Shown here piece after piece: positions 36,781 to 50,270 of a stretch of 64,000 nucleotides of DNA. Source of the stretch: Pachypanchax playfairii (Eukaryota > Chordata > Actinopteri > Cyprinodontiformes > Aplocheilidae); assembly GCA_006937955.1 (NCBI GenBank), contig SSNP01000351.1, forward strand, positions 145,005 through 209,004, in the 5' to 3' direction. Under the pieces are notes generated by a model. It was not told the DNA's origin and ran no database searches. It saw only the letters and a program-made list of their open reading frames with translations. The translations under genes and the position numbers were made by a program. Position 1 is the stretch's first letter, and every line of letters begins with the position of its first letter.

Positions 36781-38190
36781 ATGGGTTCATTTGTCAGAAT
36801 TGGACCCTTTTGTCCTTTGACATTGGTTGAAATGCTGATTTGTCTGAAAAAACAGCCACATGGTCACATGACAGCTACAGAACCAGCAGCTCATGTCCTC
36901 ATTGTCCTTTAGGAAAGTGTGTTTAAGCCCATTTGGTCAGATTGTGCAGGATTATCCCAAACTGCAGAACACAATGCAACAGAAATCACTGAGAGAAAGA
37001 AATATAAACCATCAGTGGGATTGTTAAGGGATGATTAGGTCTGAAGTTAGCAAATCCCTGATCCACTAATGAATTAAGACTTCAGTGAAGAGCAGCATTC
37101 CTTTCTTGATGACAGCTGACAATTTCTGAGCTTCTCCTTCTCTTCAGTTTCCAAACCAACTACTTAACTGTACTTAATGCATGAATGAGGAATTAAAACA
37201 AAGCCTTTTCTTATTCCTGTTCAGCTCACATATTGCAGTTTAAGCAATTAATATGATCACTTTACTTAAATCTGCAGTCATTTTTCCAGGACGTCTGGCC
37301 ATTCACTAGATATTTGTCACCTTTTTTTTATTTTTATTCCCTTCTTAGGACACGATTGGAGATTAATGTGCACTTCTAAATTACCTAACATGCTCAGTAT
37401 TTATCAGCTCCAAGAACAATCCTGCAGTCATCCCAGCTCTAAGTGGTGGAATATTCATGAAATAAGCAAAAAGGAGTAATTTTGTACACGCTTTGATAAT
37501 TAAAAAAGGAATTTCTCATTCTTGGCCATTTTCTTTGTGGGTTTTTTGTCATTGTTTTCTTGTGCTCCACTCAGAAAGGGACAGGCTTCATTGTGGAGGC
37601 AAATCCTTCTTAATTTAGCTGAAAACATGGACCTATATTTATGGGTGAAAAGAAACAGCGATACATTACGGTCAAACAATGTGATAATGGCGATAGGACA
37701 GCACATTGTGCTTGTTTGTAAAGCCATGCTGCAGATGCCCATAATAGACCAGCATTCAATCCCTGACTTCAGTAATGACTTCAGTAAACAGAGCTTTCAA
37801 AATGAGTTTCTAAATCAGTGCATGGAAGCAAAAGAGAGGGAGGGAACAGAGCAGGGGCTGGGGGCTGGTGGTCCTCAACACCCTGGCTTTAATCAGGCAT
37901 TAGGAAAAGGGAGTGAAGATGTTATGAAAATGCGGCGCTGGCCTTTGTTCAGCGTCTGTCATGGCATTGACTTCCCTGACACAATGCTACAATGCATGAC
38001 GGATCAAAGTAATTAAAGTTCCAATAATTTACCTTCCTCTGTTGCGTGTCAAGTCTGCCAGACCGGCTGCTCTCAGGCCCTTCATTGATTTCCTCACCAC
38101 TATCAGAGCGCAATCCTTAAAGACAGAGAGACTCGAGGGCAGGGTGTGAGTGTGTGTCAGTGTGTGTGTGTATATTTTAATAACTTTCCA
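36781..38190. promoter_or_regulatory. Strong candidate regulatory block
   Basis: About 1.4 kb with TAATTA at 37497-37502 and 38010-38015 and numerous AT-core words. Its centre (37500-38020) is open on the plus strand for 164 codons without splice sites or a domain signature. Repeat-free until a (GT)n at about 38145-38171. By texture it is one of the best enhancer candidates. Confidence 0.43.
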
Positions 38191-39130
38191 TGCTCATATA
38201 ATAGCAACGCTTCAGATGTTTAACCATTAATGATCAGAGACAGATGACGGAGATAGAGAGACGAGTGCATCTCCTCACCCATTCCTCTTTATGTCAAATC
38301 ACTCTGAAGTTTCTGTCAAACATGCAGCAGTTTGAAGCTTCCTCGCCAGCTCAGAGTGGACAAATCGAGGCTCGTCTGCTTCACCTTGTTAAACTTTGGG
38401 ATCTGGGAGAAAACTCTGCTTTATCCTTAAATCCGCAGGGGATTCGGGCGCCAGTTTGTGGGGATTGTGAAATCGTTATCAGTGCATAGAGGAGTAATTC
38501 TGTCGACCGACGAGGCCCTGGATTGGTGTAATGCTTAAGAGAGACTCCCTGTGTTGTTGTGGCAGCTCTGTTTCTCCACAACACTCAGGAATAAATAAAT
38601 AAATAAAACTTGAGGTTACTGTTTTCATGCTTCCTTCGTTTTTTTCCCTCCAAGGCACGACAATGTGTCATTGTCATTTTGCAGCCAGTTTCTGCAGCAC
38701 GAGGTGGTGGAAAGAGGGGAAGGGGGTTCTCTTTTGAAGGCTTACTACCCCCAAAACCGACTCTCCTCCCCTGACGAAAGTTAAATGGTTGAAGTATTCC
38801 TGTTCTGAGATGTGATTAGCATGTCACACATTAAAAATGCCATATTAAATAATCCCATCCTTCAGGCTTTACTTCCTCACCAGGTATTAGCTTAGACGAA
38901 GAATAATCCTAAGCTATTTGGAAGTAGGGAATCCACATAAAAATCTTGGCACTTGCTGTTTGAATTTTGCGATCTGCCTGCTAGGTGCGTTGCTCAACTG
39001 ACTTACGGAACAGACAGAGGAGGAAGCCGAGCCAGAGCGCTTAGAGCTCACCGCCAACCACCACGCGCCAGGTTTTCTACGCCTAATCTCGTCTTTCTTC
39101 TGCTCCTCCATTAAGACGTGACTTCAAAAT
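38191..39130. promoter_or_regulatory. Weaker candidate regulatory block
   Basis: Balanced sequence at 38230-38580 and 38900-39115 is separated by an (AAAT)n of four to five units at 38590-38607 and a G/A-rich patch at about 38700-38730. No exon. Confidence 0.3.
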
Positions 39131-39515
39131 CTTCTACCACAAGTCGAGGTTCAAAATGGTAAAGGAATCTCAGCTGGAAGAGTCTCTGTGTAATCGATAA
39201 ATGTCACATATAATGATTTTAAATACTAAAATGATTTGTGACAAACTTACAAATCCAGAACCACCTTCACCAAAGAAAGATCCAGATCGGATATTTTGTT
39301 ACAAAATTTGAATAAATTCTGTTTTCAACATTTTATTTGGTCAATAATTTACCAGTTTAGCCAACAAACTGTTAAAATAATAAGTTTCACCTAATTTTCA
39401 TTTTTATTTCAGAACTGTTTAGGTTAAATATCTGTAAGGTAATTTTTTGGGAAAGGAACAACTAAATGATCACGTGGTCTAAAGACGAACATTAAATTCA
39501 CATTTCATACACTGG
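39131..39515. other. AT-rich noncoding spacer
   Basis: Nothing recognised. Confidence 0.5.
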
Positions 39516-39519
39516 TTAA

Positions 39520-40094
39520 AGAGGCCATTTCATACAAATTTCAGGACTTTGTGGTTATTTCTTAAGTATTAACCAGTAATATGAAACATTTTATATCTAA
39601 AAAAACATTAGAAAACACTTATTAACAAACCTTTCAATCTGTCTGCATTAAAATTCGTCTGGTTCCATCAGGCTTCGAGCAGCAGCTTGTTCATAGTCAT
39701 TTTTCAAATTTGCTGGGCTCTGATTGGCTAACAAACTAGCCTATGAGAGCAATGTATACTGTTTCCTGCGCCGCTGCGCATGGCAACGTCAGACGTACTC
39801 TCTTCCTTTTTGCTACGTCTTATGCTAACAGCTTTTAGCCAGCAGCATACTAGGCGTGGTCTCAACTGCAGGAGCTGATGAATACTAACGAACAAAGGAG
39901 TAGTGATGAAACAGATACAGGCCGTTAGAACTCGGGAGAACTCGGGTTTTATCACCACCTGCGTAGTTTGAGAGATAAAAACTGAAAGAAAAGTTGTTGA
40001 CCTGTTTTCACACCCACTATGAAGGTAAGAACACCTGTGGAGCTAAAATATTCAACAGAAACCTCAGAAAAACTGTTTTAATTGAAGAGCCTCT
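39520..40094 (+). mobile_element. Non-autonomous TTAA-flanked DNA element, copy C
   Basis: The most complete family member. Perfect TTAA at 39516-39519 and 40095-40098, and termini AGAGGCC and GCCTCT in inverted orientation. The 575 bp interior is shared with copies A and B. It includes an inverted CCAAT box and GAAGGTAAGAAC near the right end. No transposase, so it must be mobilised in trans. Confidence 0.92.
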
Positions 40095-40098
40095 TTAA

Positions 40099-42490
40099 AA
40101 ATGCTTAAGAAGTCCCAGATTTCTACACATTTGTTGCTGTTCTTGCTCTGGATCTGCTGGTGAGGAGATTTTAACCCCGATAAGCTCACAGCACATGTGA
40201 CTTAATGGAGAGTTAAAAACCTCAGATGGTCACAAACCGATTACACAACAGCAACTGAACGATAAATCACACCAGAACTTCTGTAGCAAACCAAAGATCA
40301 CCTGAAGGAGGGTCAAAATAACGTCATGAAAAAGTCGACCTAATGTTCTTAAAATGTTGTTGCATGAAATGAGAGAGCGATAATGTGACATCACAACAAG
40401 CCCTTCAGGTTGGTTTTGTTACAGCTGATGGAAACTTAGTGATGCTATGATTTCAATTTTTCAGAGTTAGACATCAAAGTAGTATTCATGCCTTCTTTAT
40501 TCAGCGTGTAATACGTACAAGTACGCAAAATATGTTTAATAATACTACACTATCAGATCGATGACATCAGTAATACATCCTGGCTAACAAAGAGAGCTTT
40601 GAAGTCAGTGAGCTTGTTTTGATCTCTGCTCTCAGGTCATCACCCCGTGGCAATGGATGGTTAATAATCATTGTGCAAATGGGTCATGGTTGTCATTACT
40701 TCTGGTCACATGATTGTATTCATTGAACATGTTTTTCTCTTTTTTGAACCTCAAATGACAATGGAGCTACAGTGGTGGGGAAACTCCTCTGAATTCCCCC
40801 CCGAAGTGAAACATTTGTTACGCAGTCACAAGCCCCTGCAGTTCAGAGGTGCGTGCAGCAAACAGACCAGGTCATAACCTCACAAATAGACAAGCATTAA
40901 AACTATCTCTTTGATGTTGGTAAACATGTTTATTGACTGTCTTACAGACGAGTTTATCTATTACTTTCATAAGAATTAGATTTATATTTTAAGAAAGATC
41001 CCAGTGGATTCTTTCAGAAATATTTATAACTTCAACTTTTTGCTTAGAAAACCAAAAACTGGTACGTTAATATGTTAATTCATTTCTTAGAAAAGTCACT
41101 CTGACTTCCTCGTTAATAACCATGTCTGGATAGTCTCAAATAACCAATACACAGTCCACAAATCAGACACTGCAACACTTCCCCTGTAGGTTTGAGATGA
41201 TTTATGTGTAAATACTTAAAGTTCTGTAAGAGACTACAGAGAAGTTGGCTGCTGCGGTGTCCTTTCTGAGGCCTGTTACTGATCTGTTCCATGATAAGCA
41301 AACATCCGTAACACAGAAGCTTCACATGAAAAATGAGAAACCAAATATTAACCCTTTTACACCAAAGTGTATCGCAGGCAACACGTACATAAAGGTAGCT
41401 GGTTTGACAGATAAAAATTATGATTTTGATCATTTTTATACCTGGGATCAAATTAAAACAGCTAATTAACACTCCAATTTCTTACTAGAAATCAACCACC
41501 AGACCTAAAGATAAAATACACAATCTAAATAAACCACTAGGTGTCACAATAAATTAGCAGGATAGAACTCAAAAACTATCCAAAACCTAAAGTGTATCTC
41601 CTTTAAAGTTCTCAAATTAGCTCATAAATCAATATGTTTTCATAGTAAAAGAAAATGTGTTGTTTCTCATTTTGATTTGCTAAATTATTTTCTATTATTT
41701 TGCTAAAAAATCTCCTTCACACAGAGTAAGATGTTGCACACTTTTGTGAAAACAAACTTTTACTGCTGTATTTTCACACTAAAACTAGAATATTACTTCA
41801 GTGTTGATATTAAAAACGTATACTAGATCCAATCCAAGACGCGTTATCCATAAAGTGAAACCCTACTGAATCTGTAACTGTTGATGTTTCCATCGGACAT
41901 TCAAAATGTTCAATAAACATATTTAGGAAATATTTTCCTCTTTCAATAATTGAAACCTAAAATAGTTTGTTATGAACTCATGAGTGGCTTTACAGAAGCG
42001 TCTGCACATCCAACTTTCCATGCAAACCTCAAAGACCTGCAGAATTTTAATCGTGACATGCCGTTGCTCCCAATTTGTTGAGTTTCTTTATGAGCACAAG
42101 AGGGTACTTGTTACAAAAATCCCAATCATTTCAGAGTCTACAGTTAACCCACCCGAACAAACTCACACATTGTGTATCAATGTTTCCAAATTTAGCTCTA
42201 TTATACAGCTAATTATTGCATTAATGGGGCTATTTTCTTCTTTTCTACCAGTGTGCACTGTAAGTCAAAACCAAGCCCAGAGTCAAGCTGGAGGGACGTA
42301 TGAACAATGACACATTTAACTCTAAAGAAGAGGACGCTTGTTGTAAGTGCAAAGATGATGTATCGTTTCAGTGCAGCTGGCTTTCATATGTATTTGTGGA
42401 ATCAAATGAGGGCACCACAAGCAAGAATAAAAGAGACTTTTTAACTGAGAAGTTCCGACTGTCCATAGGAATAATCAGAGATGGGATATA
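40099..42490. other. AT-rich noncoding spacer
   Basis: Frames of 108-119 codons at 41113-41472 and 41984-42310 lack exon signals. No delimited repeat recognised. Confidence 0.5.
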
Positions 42491-43450
42491 AATCACATTA
42501 ATAATATGCAAATGTTGTCATTTCACCTCTGGCTACTGAGGGTGCTGCAGTTTCAGATCATTAGGGGATTTCCTAGGTTTAAAATTAGAAATCTTCCCAG
42601 AAATAACCCCAATCCAGTTTTATCTGTTATAATATTCCCATTAATTCACTCAGGAATGATGATGGTCTAAGTCATAACTAAAGCCAGGTGGCAGAAAACG
42701 CTCGAAGGAACGTAGAGTTTGTTGCATCGGTGAACATTGTCCATCCACTGTGGGTCTGTTGTGACGTGACCCGGGGCACCAAAAGTGCAAAAACCTCCAC
42801 GTGTTCCTCCAGCGTATCTTTTAAATGGCATTAATGCTGGCTGGGTTCTTGTTTTCCTCCCATGAACACACAGAGGAGCCCTTTTTAAATGGATTTCCTT
42901 ACAAGGTTGCGTTACATAAAAAAAACAAAAGAGTTTAGATTTCCTGCACTATTATTTGTGTAATTCAAGAGGCGTGTAATGCCATTAATACAGTTACTGT
43001 GCTGAGTGTTATGCAAACGCAACTGAAGCCAAACACAGTGGAAACAAAGCTTCTCCTCTATTTGTCTTTGACAATACATGGATGGATTACGCCCAGAAAC
43101 CATGAGTTATTCAATTTCCACCTGGAGAAGCTTAGCTCGCATTCATCATATTATGAGCGTATCTGCTCGATTGGATATAATTCACACCTCAACGGAAGCT
43201 TACACCTGCTTGAGGGTATTAAGGCTGAGGCCTTTAATAAACGTTTAAACCTGTCAGACAAATTAGATAAGTGCATTTATGACCTGTTCCTCCTGTTCGC
43301 CGCCTTAATACCATCTGAGGGGATCGTTTTCCGTACCTGCAGAAAGTCAGGCGTCCTGCCTCGTTCCGTGAGGCTTGAGAGAGCCCCTTTGGAATAGCGG
43401 GTGGCCAATTCATTGTCAAAAGCAATTAGAAATATATTTGATGAAGGTCA
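42491..43450. promoter_or_regulatory. Strong candidate enhancer block
   Basis: Octamer ATGCAAAT at 42506-42513, a second ATGCAAA word near 43013, and many ATTA/TTAAT cores. The right half (42990-43420) is balanced and open on the plus strand for 132 codons, but with no splice sites or known motif. Confidence 0.43.
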
Positions 43451-44150
43451 CTGAGCATCAAGGAAAGTGACAGGAGTGACGGTATTTGAAGAAGAAGAAG
43501 AGGAGGAGGTAAAAGGTGTATTTTTTCCTTATCATCCATTAAAAAAGACTATTTTTCAGTGTGTGTGTATGTGTGCAGAGGGAGGGGTGAGGGCCATGAG
43601 TGGGGCCCCGCTGAAAAAGACAGTAAGCGGATGCAAACTTCCCACTGAGAGAATTTCTCCAGGTCGAATGCAAAACGTTCCCGACTAATCATCCGCGCAG
43701 TGGAAACGCCAGCTGCGGCCCGTGGTAGGATTATCATTCTCATAGACCTCTTACTGAGCTTTTAGCTAAATGAAAAATCTGCTCCATAGCCTAGGGAGAA
43801 GGCAGCGTGCAGATAAGAAGGAAGAGTGTTTACCAAGAGGCAGTGCCGGTGAAAAACAGAACAGGTTTTTTCCTTTACTCTGTAATGTCAAAATGGTAGA
43901 AGAAGAAATCATTAAGCAGGAGGGGGAAAAAAAACAGCAAGGGAAAGAAAATAGACTGGAAAAGAGAAAAGATCAATGTATTTACACGATTCATTTGTGA
44001 TAAAGTTCTTCTGGGCTCATTAATTTAATGTTTCTGTCTACCTTCTGTCCTTAGGGCAACACACAATTTGTTATTCTATTGTTCTCGACTCCCACCCTGC
44101 CTCCTCACTACTAATATTTTCTATTGCAAAGCTGACTTATAATCCTGAAT
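43451..44150. other. Noncoding block with GA-rich tracts
   Basis: (GAA)n then (GGA)n at about 43488-43509, a short (TG)n near 43560-43575, and an A/G run at 43915-43975. The charged frames through these (43467-43688, 43770-44000) are repeat-driven. Confidence 0.5.
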
Positions 44151-45560
44151 CTCAAACGACAGTGCAGGATAATCGAATCATCATCGGGAGCCGCTGCCAC
44201 CTTTGGGCTTGATCAAATGAAATAATCAGTTTTAAAATGAGGCAGAGGTCAGCGACGGGTGCAGTAATCTTATGAGGCTCTTTGCCCCCCCTTCACCAGA
44301 CACACACACAACCTAAGGGTAATGGATCTCTATTAGCACTCTATTACCGACATCTGTAACAACGGAGCAGTGCGCCAAACATTGCTAACAAGGGCAATGT
44401 ATTTGGAAGTCACTAGCCGGCTCCCTCCGGACGCTACTTCTCATTATGAAGCTATCAGGACCGTTCTGTTTGCCCGGACACTGCAGTGGAGGGAGGGGGC
44501 TGAAGATGGGGCGAAGGGGGCACTGAAATAACAATTAAAGGGCCTCTGCGCCGATCCCACCACCAAGCTGTTAGGGGTTTGGGGAGGTCCCATGGGTGCC
44601 CTTGAGGTCCAGTTGCTCTTGACCTTCCTCTTCTGATCTGACAATGCCTGAGCAGGAGGTTGGTTTATTATTACGAGGCTTAATTCACGACTGACTCTGA
44701 GGTTTGGAGTCAAACGTGAGTGGGAAAGTGCGTAAATGATTTACAAGCAGAGGGATTGGTATAAATACTACTGAGGAATGCCACTGAAGTCCCCCCCCTC
44801 CTTGATTTCTCATGCTCCGCTCAAGTCTTAATCAAATAAACCTTAACGGAGACCAAACCAATTTTGCTTTGGAAAATAAAGCGCCTTTCTGTGAACTAGT
44901 TCAAAGTGATTACTGTGATTATAGCTCAGTGCAGAGGCATTAGATACGGTCTCTGTCAGTGATATTTTGATCTTGACACGCGTCTTTTTTTTTAACTGGG
45001 AGATGAGGGTGACAAGAGCTCAGATATTAAAGACACTGCCTGGGGGCAAAAGATGGTCCCTATCTTTGGAATAAAAGGTTACAATCACTTGATGGTGCAG
45101 AACAAAGGAGCTGAAGGTGTTGCTCTGAAACCAAATACAGTCAGCAGAACAAAAACTGCTCAACCCTGCTGACACTGTTGGTCACAATGCTTTTAGATAA
45201 ACACAGAAAAGAAGGGATTTAGATTAAGTCTGTCACAGGCGTGCTCCGCGCCTGATGCTGACCGTATGTAGACTGTCAAACAATGTGGAAATATCACCAG
45301 CACGATGAGGCTTAATCCAATTGGCATTGGAGCCAAACTTGTAAACTAATCTATGCATTAGCCCAGCTGGCACTGTGCACCCAAAGGCTGCTCTGGAACC
45401 TGGAGTTTGGAGCTGTTTGTCGCCCGCCTCTGATAAGAACCCCTGCAAAAAGTGAGCTTAGCTCCTATTCTTCTCAAGTGGATCCACTTTAGTCCATTTA
45501 TCACTCTACCTGTCTCTGAGACCTAGTTAAGATTAAGGTCAGTGGGGGGAAAAAGAATCC
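44151..45560. promoter_or_regulatory. Long candidate regulatory block
   Basis: About 1.4 kb, balanced and repeat-poor. It contains TAATCG-type words near 44170, an NKX-type TCACTTGA at 45085-45092 and CAATTGG near 45318. A TATAAATA at 44760-44767 is isolated, with no promoter context. The long minus frames (71-89 codons) lack exon boundaries. Confidence 0.4.
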
Positions 45561-48080
45561 CGTCTCTCAGTTCTTTGGATACTTTTAAAATTCATAAGTC
45601 AAGAGGCTTAGGCTTTCTCCATGCAATTCTTCATAACAATGAGATTTCTAATATTTTATGTAAGAATAGCTGACAGGAGATTTTTTTCGCCCCTCTTACT
45701 CTATTCCTTCCTATAAATATACTTTCCGTTTGACAAGAGGAAAGATGAGGATGTTTATTCTTGATGGACACAAATCCCACCCAATCGTGTCAAGAAGAAG
45801 GAGAGGACGAGGTGCTCTCACATCTGTATTCAAGCAATAAACCTTTTCAATATGCATTCCCTATCTGCTGCTTTCTTATTCTCAGATGGAGAATTTTTTT
45901 ATTCCTGTTGTGCAAAGTTACACAATCTTTGAGGTCTAACATGAAGTACAGCTGCCACATCTTGTGTTGTTCTTTTTACAGCTGAATACATTATGGTAGA
46001 GCTCTTAAGCTTTCAGTACAGATAAAGTGGTTGGTGTTGCCAACAATCGTTCTTATTATGGTCCAAAATCATTACTGAGAAGTTTAAAGAAATGTTAAAA
46101 AGAAGGACTTTCTTTTAGTTTTCCTTATGTATTTTAACTGTTCTTTAACATTTGAAAGAATTAAAACCAATAAAATCAAGACTACAGGTAATAAAAATAG
46201 GAAACAACAAACTTCCTTTTCTTCAAGCACAACTGAATGATGTAAATATTCAAAAATCAAACACAGCACTCATTGTTCACATATCCTGTTACTCAAATCC
46301 TTCTTTGAATGTGTTTTCACAGAAATACTATTATGTTTTTCTTTTTGTTTTTTGTTTCAGCAAAGTAAACCAGACGTTTTCAAGGTCTGACATCACAAAG
46401 ATCAGTATGCAAACTTTAAAGAGTCCCAGGAAAGTAAAACAAATTTACAAACTATCAGAGAACTGAAATTTAACCAGATGGAAATTAACATAAAGGGGAA
46501 AAAACTCAAACTGCAAAAAACACAAAAAAAGAAACCCTCTCTTACTCGCCCACACACTTCACTTGTCCTGTTAATAATCTATACTGCAGCCCATTTCTTT
46601 AATGCAGAGAAAATCCCAGCACAGCTCAGTGGTGCAGTTAGCCTACAAGTAAAAGCACATGCCTTGCAGTCTTGGCTGCTCGCCACCAGCTGGTGCTCCA
46701 GTCAGCTGTAGGTAAAACCAAGAGGAAAAAAAGACAACATGTTTTACATACTTGAAAAGCCAGGGGATTGGTTTTGGAACAATGTCAAATTTCTCCAAAA
46801 AACTCTGGGAATCACTGAGTGAGCGATGGTGAAAGTCTGCCACGGGGTCAGATACAGCTCCGAGTGCAGAGCTGCATTATACCGTATTCTGGTTTGTTAG
46901 CACATTTAAAAAGAACTTATGCAGAAGCTGTGAGTTACTAAAGTGTTGATATTGTCCTACTTACTTCTAGAAATACAAATACACTTGACTGCAGGTGGTT
47001 TATAGGTTGTTTATAGGTCAAAAATATACATTTTGGAGAATATATTTCTCCAACTACTTCATTTTAATGTTTCCAAAACACAAGTCTAAAAGTGGATTTA
47101 CTTCAAATTGCTGTATGAACACATGGAGTCAAGATTCCTCCCTAAAACCTGAACGGCATCATGTCTAATCTCCTCATTCGTGATCCGAGCTGGTGAGACA
47201 TTTGAAGTGTTACACTGTTACATTTTGGTGTTTTTTTTTACTCCCACCAAGCAGGACATGGATATTTTACAAAGTCATGATAATGATTATGTTTTCAGGT
47301 TTGGAAAAGGCAAAAGGAACAATTGATATCATTTGGAACAGATACAGAAAAAAATCCATCGTGGAAAGAATAAAGTAATCCAAAGGAATATTTTCATATT
47401 CTGGAATCCAGTTAAATAAATGTTTGTGTAAATAACATTATGTGATAGAAGAGCTGCTTGGTGAAGGTCTGTCCTCTCAGAGTTCTTACTCTTGTTGCAT
47501 CACATCTGGAGTTTGTGAGTTTTGTAATTTTAGTCATTGTTGACCGTATTTGTTGTTTCTTGTTTTTACTGTCTCATGGTCCGTTGCCGTTGTTTCCCCT
47601 CAGCTTCCCTTGTTCTTGCTCATTACACATCTTCTCTCCATCATGTCACATGTTGTCAGTCAGTTATCACCCTCTCAGATTATATATAGTTCCTTCTTTT
47701 CCTGCTACATCCATGATTTCCTGCGTTGTGTATCTCCTGGTTCCTTCCGGTTCCTTGTCCTCTCCTTGTGGTACATCTTAAGGTGTTTTTGATGGTTTTG
47801 CTGCTTCACCAGCTGCTTCTCTATATTAACATGAGTTTAGTTTTAGCCAAACGTTATAAAGCTGAACAGGAAAATATTTTTTTGTTTGTTTTTTTTTTTT
47901 GCTTTTTGTTTAGTAAGAAAGAGTAAAACCAAATGTCACTCTTATTAGTTGTTTTTAATAGAATTTATTTTTATCTGACTTCATAGAGTTTCTTTATGTC
48001 TCATCACTCTCTCAGCCAAAAGTTGATTGTCTTATTATGACCCCAAATTGCACAAGTTCATTCCCACAAATTTCTAATTT
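45561..48080. other. AT-rich noncoding spacer
   Basis: 46617-46710 has a faint tRNA-like look (CAGTGGTGCAGTTAG) but no convincing B box or boundaries. A T-rich run occupies about 47877-47915. No gene. Confidence 0.45.
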
Positions 48081-48900
48081 CATATCTAATGAAGTTCATA
48101 TTGTAATTTTCTCTTAGGAATCTCTCCTCCTCCCTCCACCAAACACGAGCTTCAGGATCCTAATTTACAGCGTATAGGTGCAGGGGCTGGTCTCTTTTCA
48201 TTCTGAACTATAATGTAATGAATTAACACAATCACTTCATGTTCCAAATGGAAATGCATGTCTATAAATGACAGACTAATCTCACCCACACTGGATTTTC
48301 CCTCCTACCTCAGGAAAAGGGGGAGAAAAGTTCATTTGGGTACAGTAGCTAACAATACCTTCTCATCACCTTAAGGCCATATTTAAATCCAGCATTGGAA
48401 ACTAAACCCGATTTCTCCTTCTTTTTTTCTCTCCATCGCCCCGCTGTTCTCCCCCCCACCCCACCCCAATCAAAGTGAACCAACCTAGGCCCCGGCTAAT
48501 TAAGTGTGTGAATATCTGGACCCTAATTAACATATTTGTGAGACAGGCAGACATGGGGAGGGCCTAGGCAGAGCTTCTGTGTTTGCTCACAGCTTGAGCA
48601 GCAGCGTTGTGTCTTCAGTTAAAAAGGAAATCGAGGCACGTTCAGGCTCCAGGTCTGCACAAGCTCCTGCGAACACGGGGGGAAAAAATGCCAGTAATTG
48701 GATGACCATCTTATTATCCCTTTGTTGGTTGCAATTCCCTGATTAGCATTTTGGAATATTTTAAATTATAATCCAGGAATTAAGGGATTTTACTGTGGTT
48801 TCCTTTAACCTCCCCCTCTTTCCAATTAGCTAAGCAGGAAAATTAGCCCTTTGAGGATTTATATTTGGTACACATGTAACCAGGTAGAAACTTTTATCAT
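48081..48900. promoter_or_regulatory. Strong candidate enhancer with paired TAATTA sites
   Basis: TAATTA at 48497-48502 and 48524-48529, 27 bases apart, followed by further AT cores through 48700-48830. A balanced segment containing AGGCC/GGCCT words runs between. Repeat-free apart from a C-rich run near 48450. Confidence 0.46.
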
Positions 48901-50270
48901 TTGGTGTTTGACTTAAAAACAGTCTAATCTCATGAAATCTGAGGTGTTACCTGGATTTATCTCAACTGTGAGCTCGTGCTGTTCTTTCACACAACCACAA
49001 GAGTTTTTGTCACACCCTTTCCTCAATCAAATATTTACATATTAAATTGTGTGTTTCACAAAGTCTCCATTGTTGCAGGAGGTGATTATCTTGACTGATT
49101 TTTAACATCTCTGTATTTCTGGATGTTTCCTGTTTATTTAGGTCAATAGAAACTCCAAACTGTGACATTTTGTAATAAACTTTGAACTTGGAAATCTTTT
49201 GGCCTGATTGTTTTTGTGACTCCAGACATTGTGGACGTGTGAGTGGAGTTTCGTGACTACTTCAAGTGGCTGATGTGCGTTACACGTGCATATAAACACA
49301 GATGTATGTGCTACAACAACCAAAACATGTGTGTTTAGTGTGTGTGTGTGCAGAACAGGCTTCCTCCTGAATCAGCGTCAAGATTTAAACTAAAAAAGTT
49401 TTATGGAAGAAAAAGAAACAAAGCTACAAAAAAGGTTGGTATTAGAGTAACTTGTAATGGTAAAGCGTTAAAAAATATCCTTTCAAGTGGCAATAAATTA
49501 TTTAGCAAATAATAAATAACTTGTGACCGTTTTTTTACAGGAAGTGAAGAATGTTTTTATTCAGGGTTCATTATTTAAACTAAACTTTTGTAGGACTGAG
49601 AAAAATTAAAGGAAAACAACCCAATAAATTACCTTAAAATGATTTTCCAAAAGCTTTACTCATTCTAAGATTCTGTCCTTGTTGTAAACGTTTACATTTT
49701 TAAGTATTTTCTTAATTAAATGTTGAGGTAAAGGTGTTTTCTGCCTGATGAATGTCGCTAATAAATAACATCATCATTGCAGTGCAACATATTTTGCAAA
49801 AATTCAACAGTAAAAATTTTAGATTTTCAAAGACATGTTGCATGTGCACCCTCTTAAACACAGTCAAGTTGTGCATAGAGAAGATTCAAATATTGATCTT
49901 TTAACTTTTTTTCCACATTCTGAAACAACTTCAGCTACTTTTTTTTAATACATGTGTGCAAATACGAATGAGACTCATCGCCCAAACAAAACAAACTGAT
50001 ACGCATTCAGTTTAAGATGCAAACAATGTTTCATGACATTTTGCACAGCATGTAAATATTTGCACAAGTCAACTAATCCAAGGTCAAACCCCTCTGACTC
50101 TAGACGTAATTATTTTAGCTCTGCAGGGGAGCAAAAACAGAAAAGAAGTCAGGAAAACAACACAAAAGAACAAAGAAAAACTCTTTTTGAAACATTCCCA
50201 TTTGCACATTTTTAGATTCATTCTTGTTTCCTGCACCTTGTTCCTCCTCTGCAGCTCTCTGTAAACCTCG
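48901..50270. other. AT-rich noncoding spacer
   Basis: A (TG)n of a few units lies near 49338-49350. Nothing else recognised. Confidence 0.55.

Noticed and set aside
44760..44767. TATAAATA as a promoter
   Set aside because: Isolated word without initiator, GC box or downstream exon.
46617..46710. tRNA- or SINE-like segment
   Set aside because: An A-box-like word is present, but no acceptable B box, cloverleaf or repeat boundary was found.
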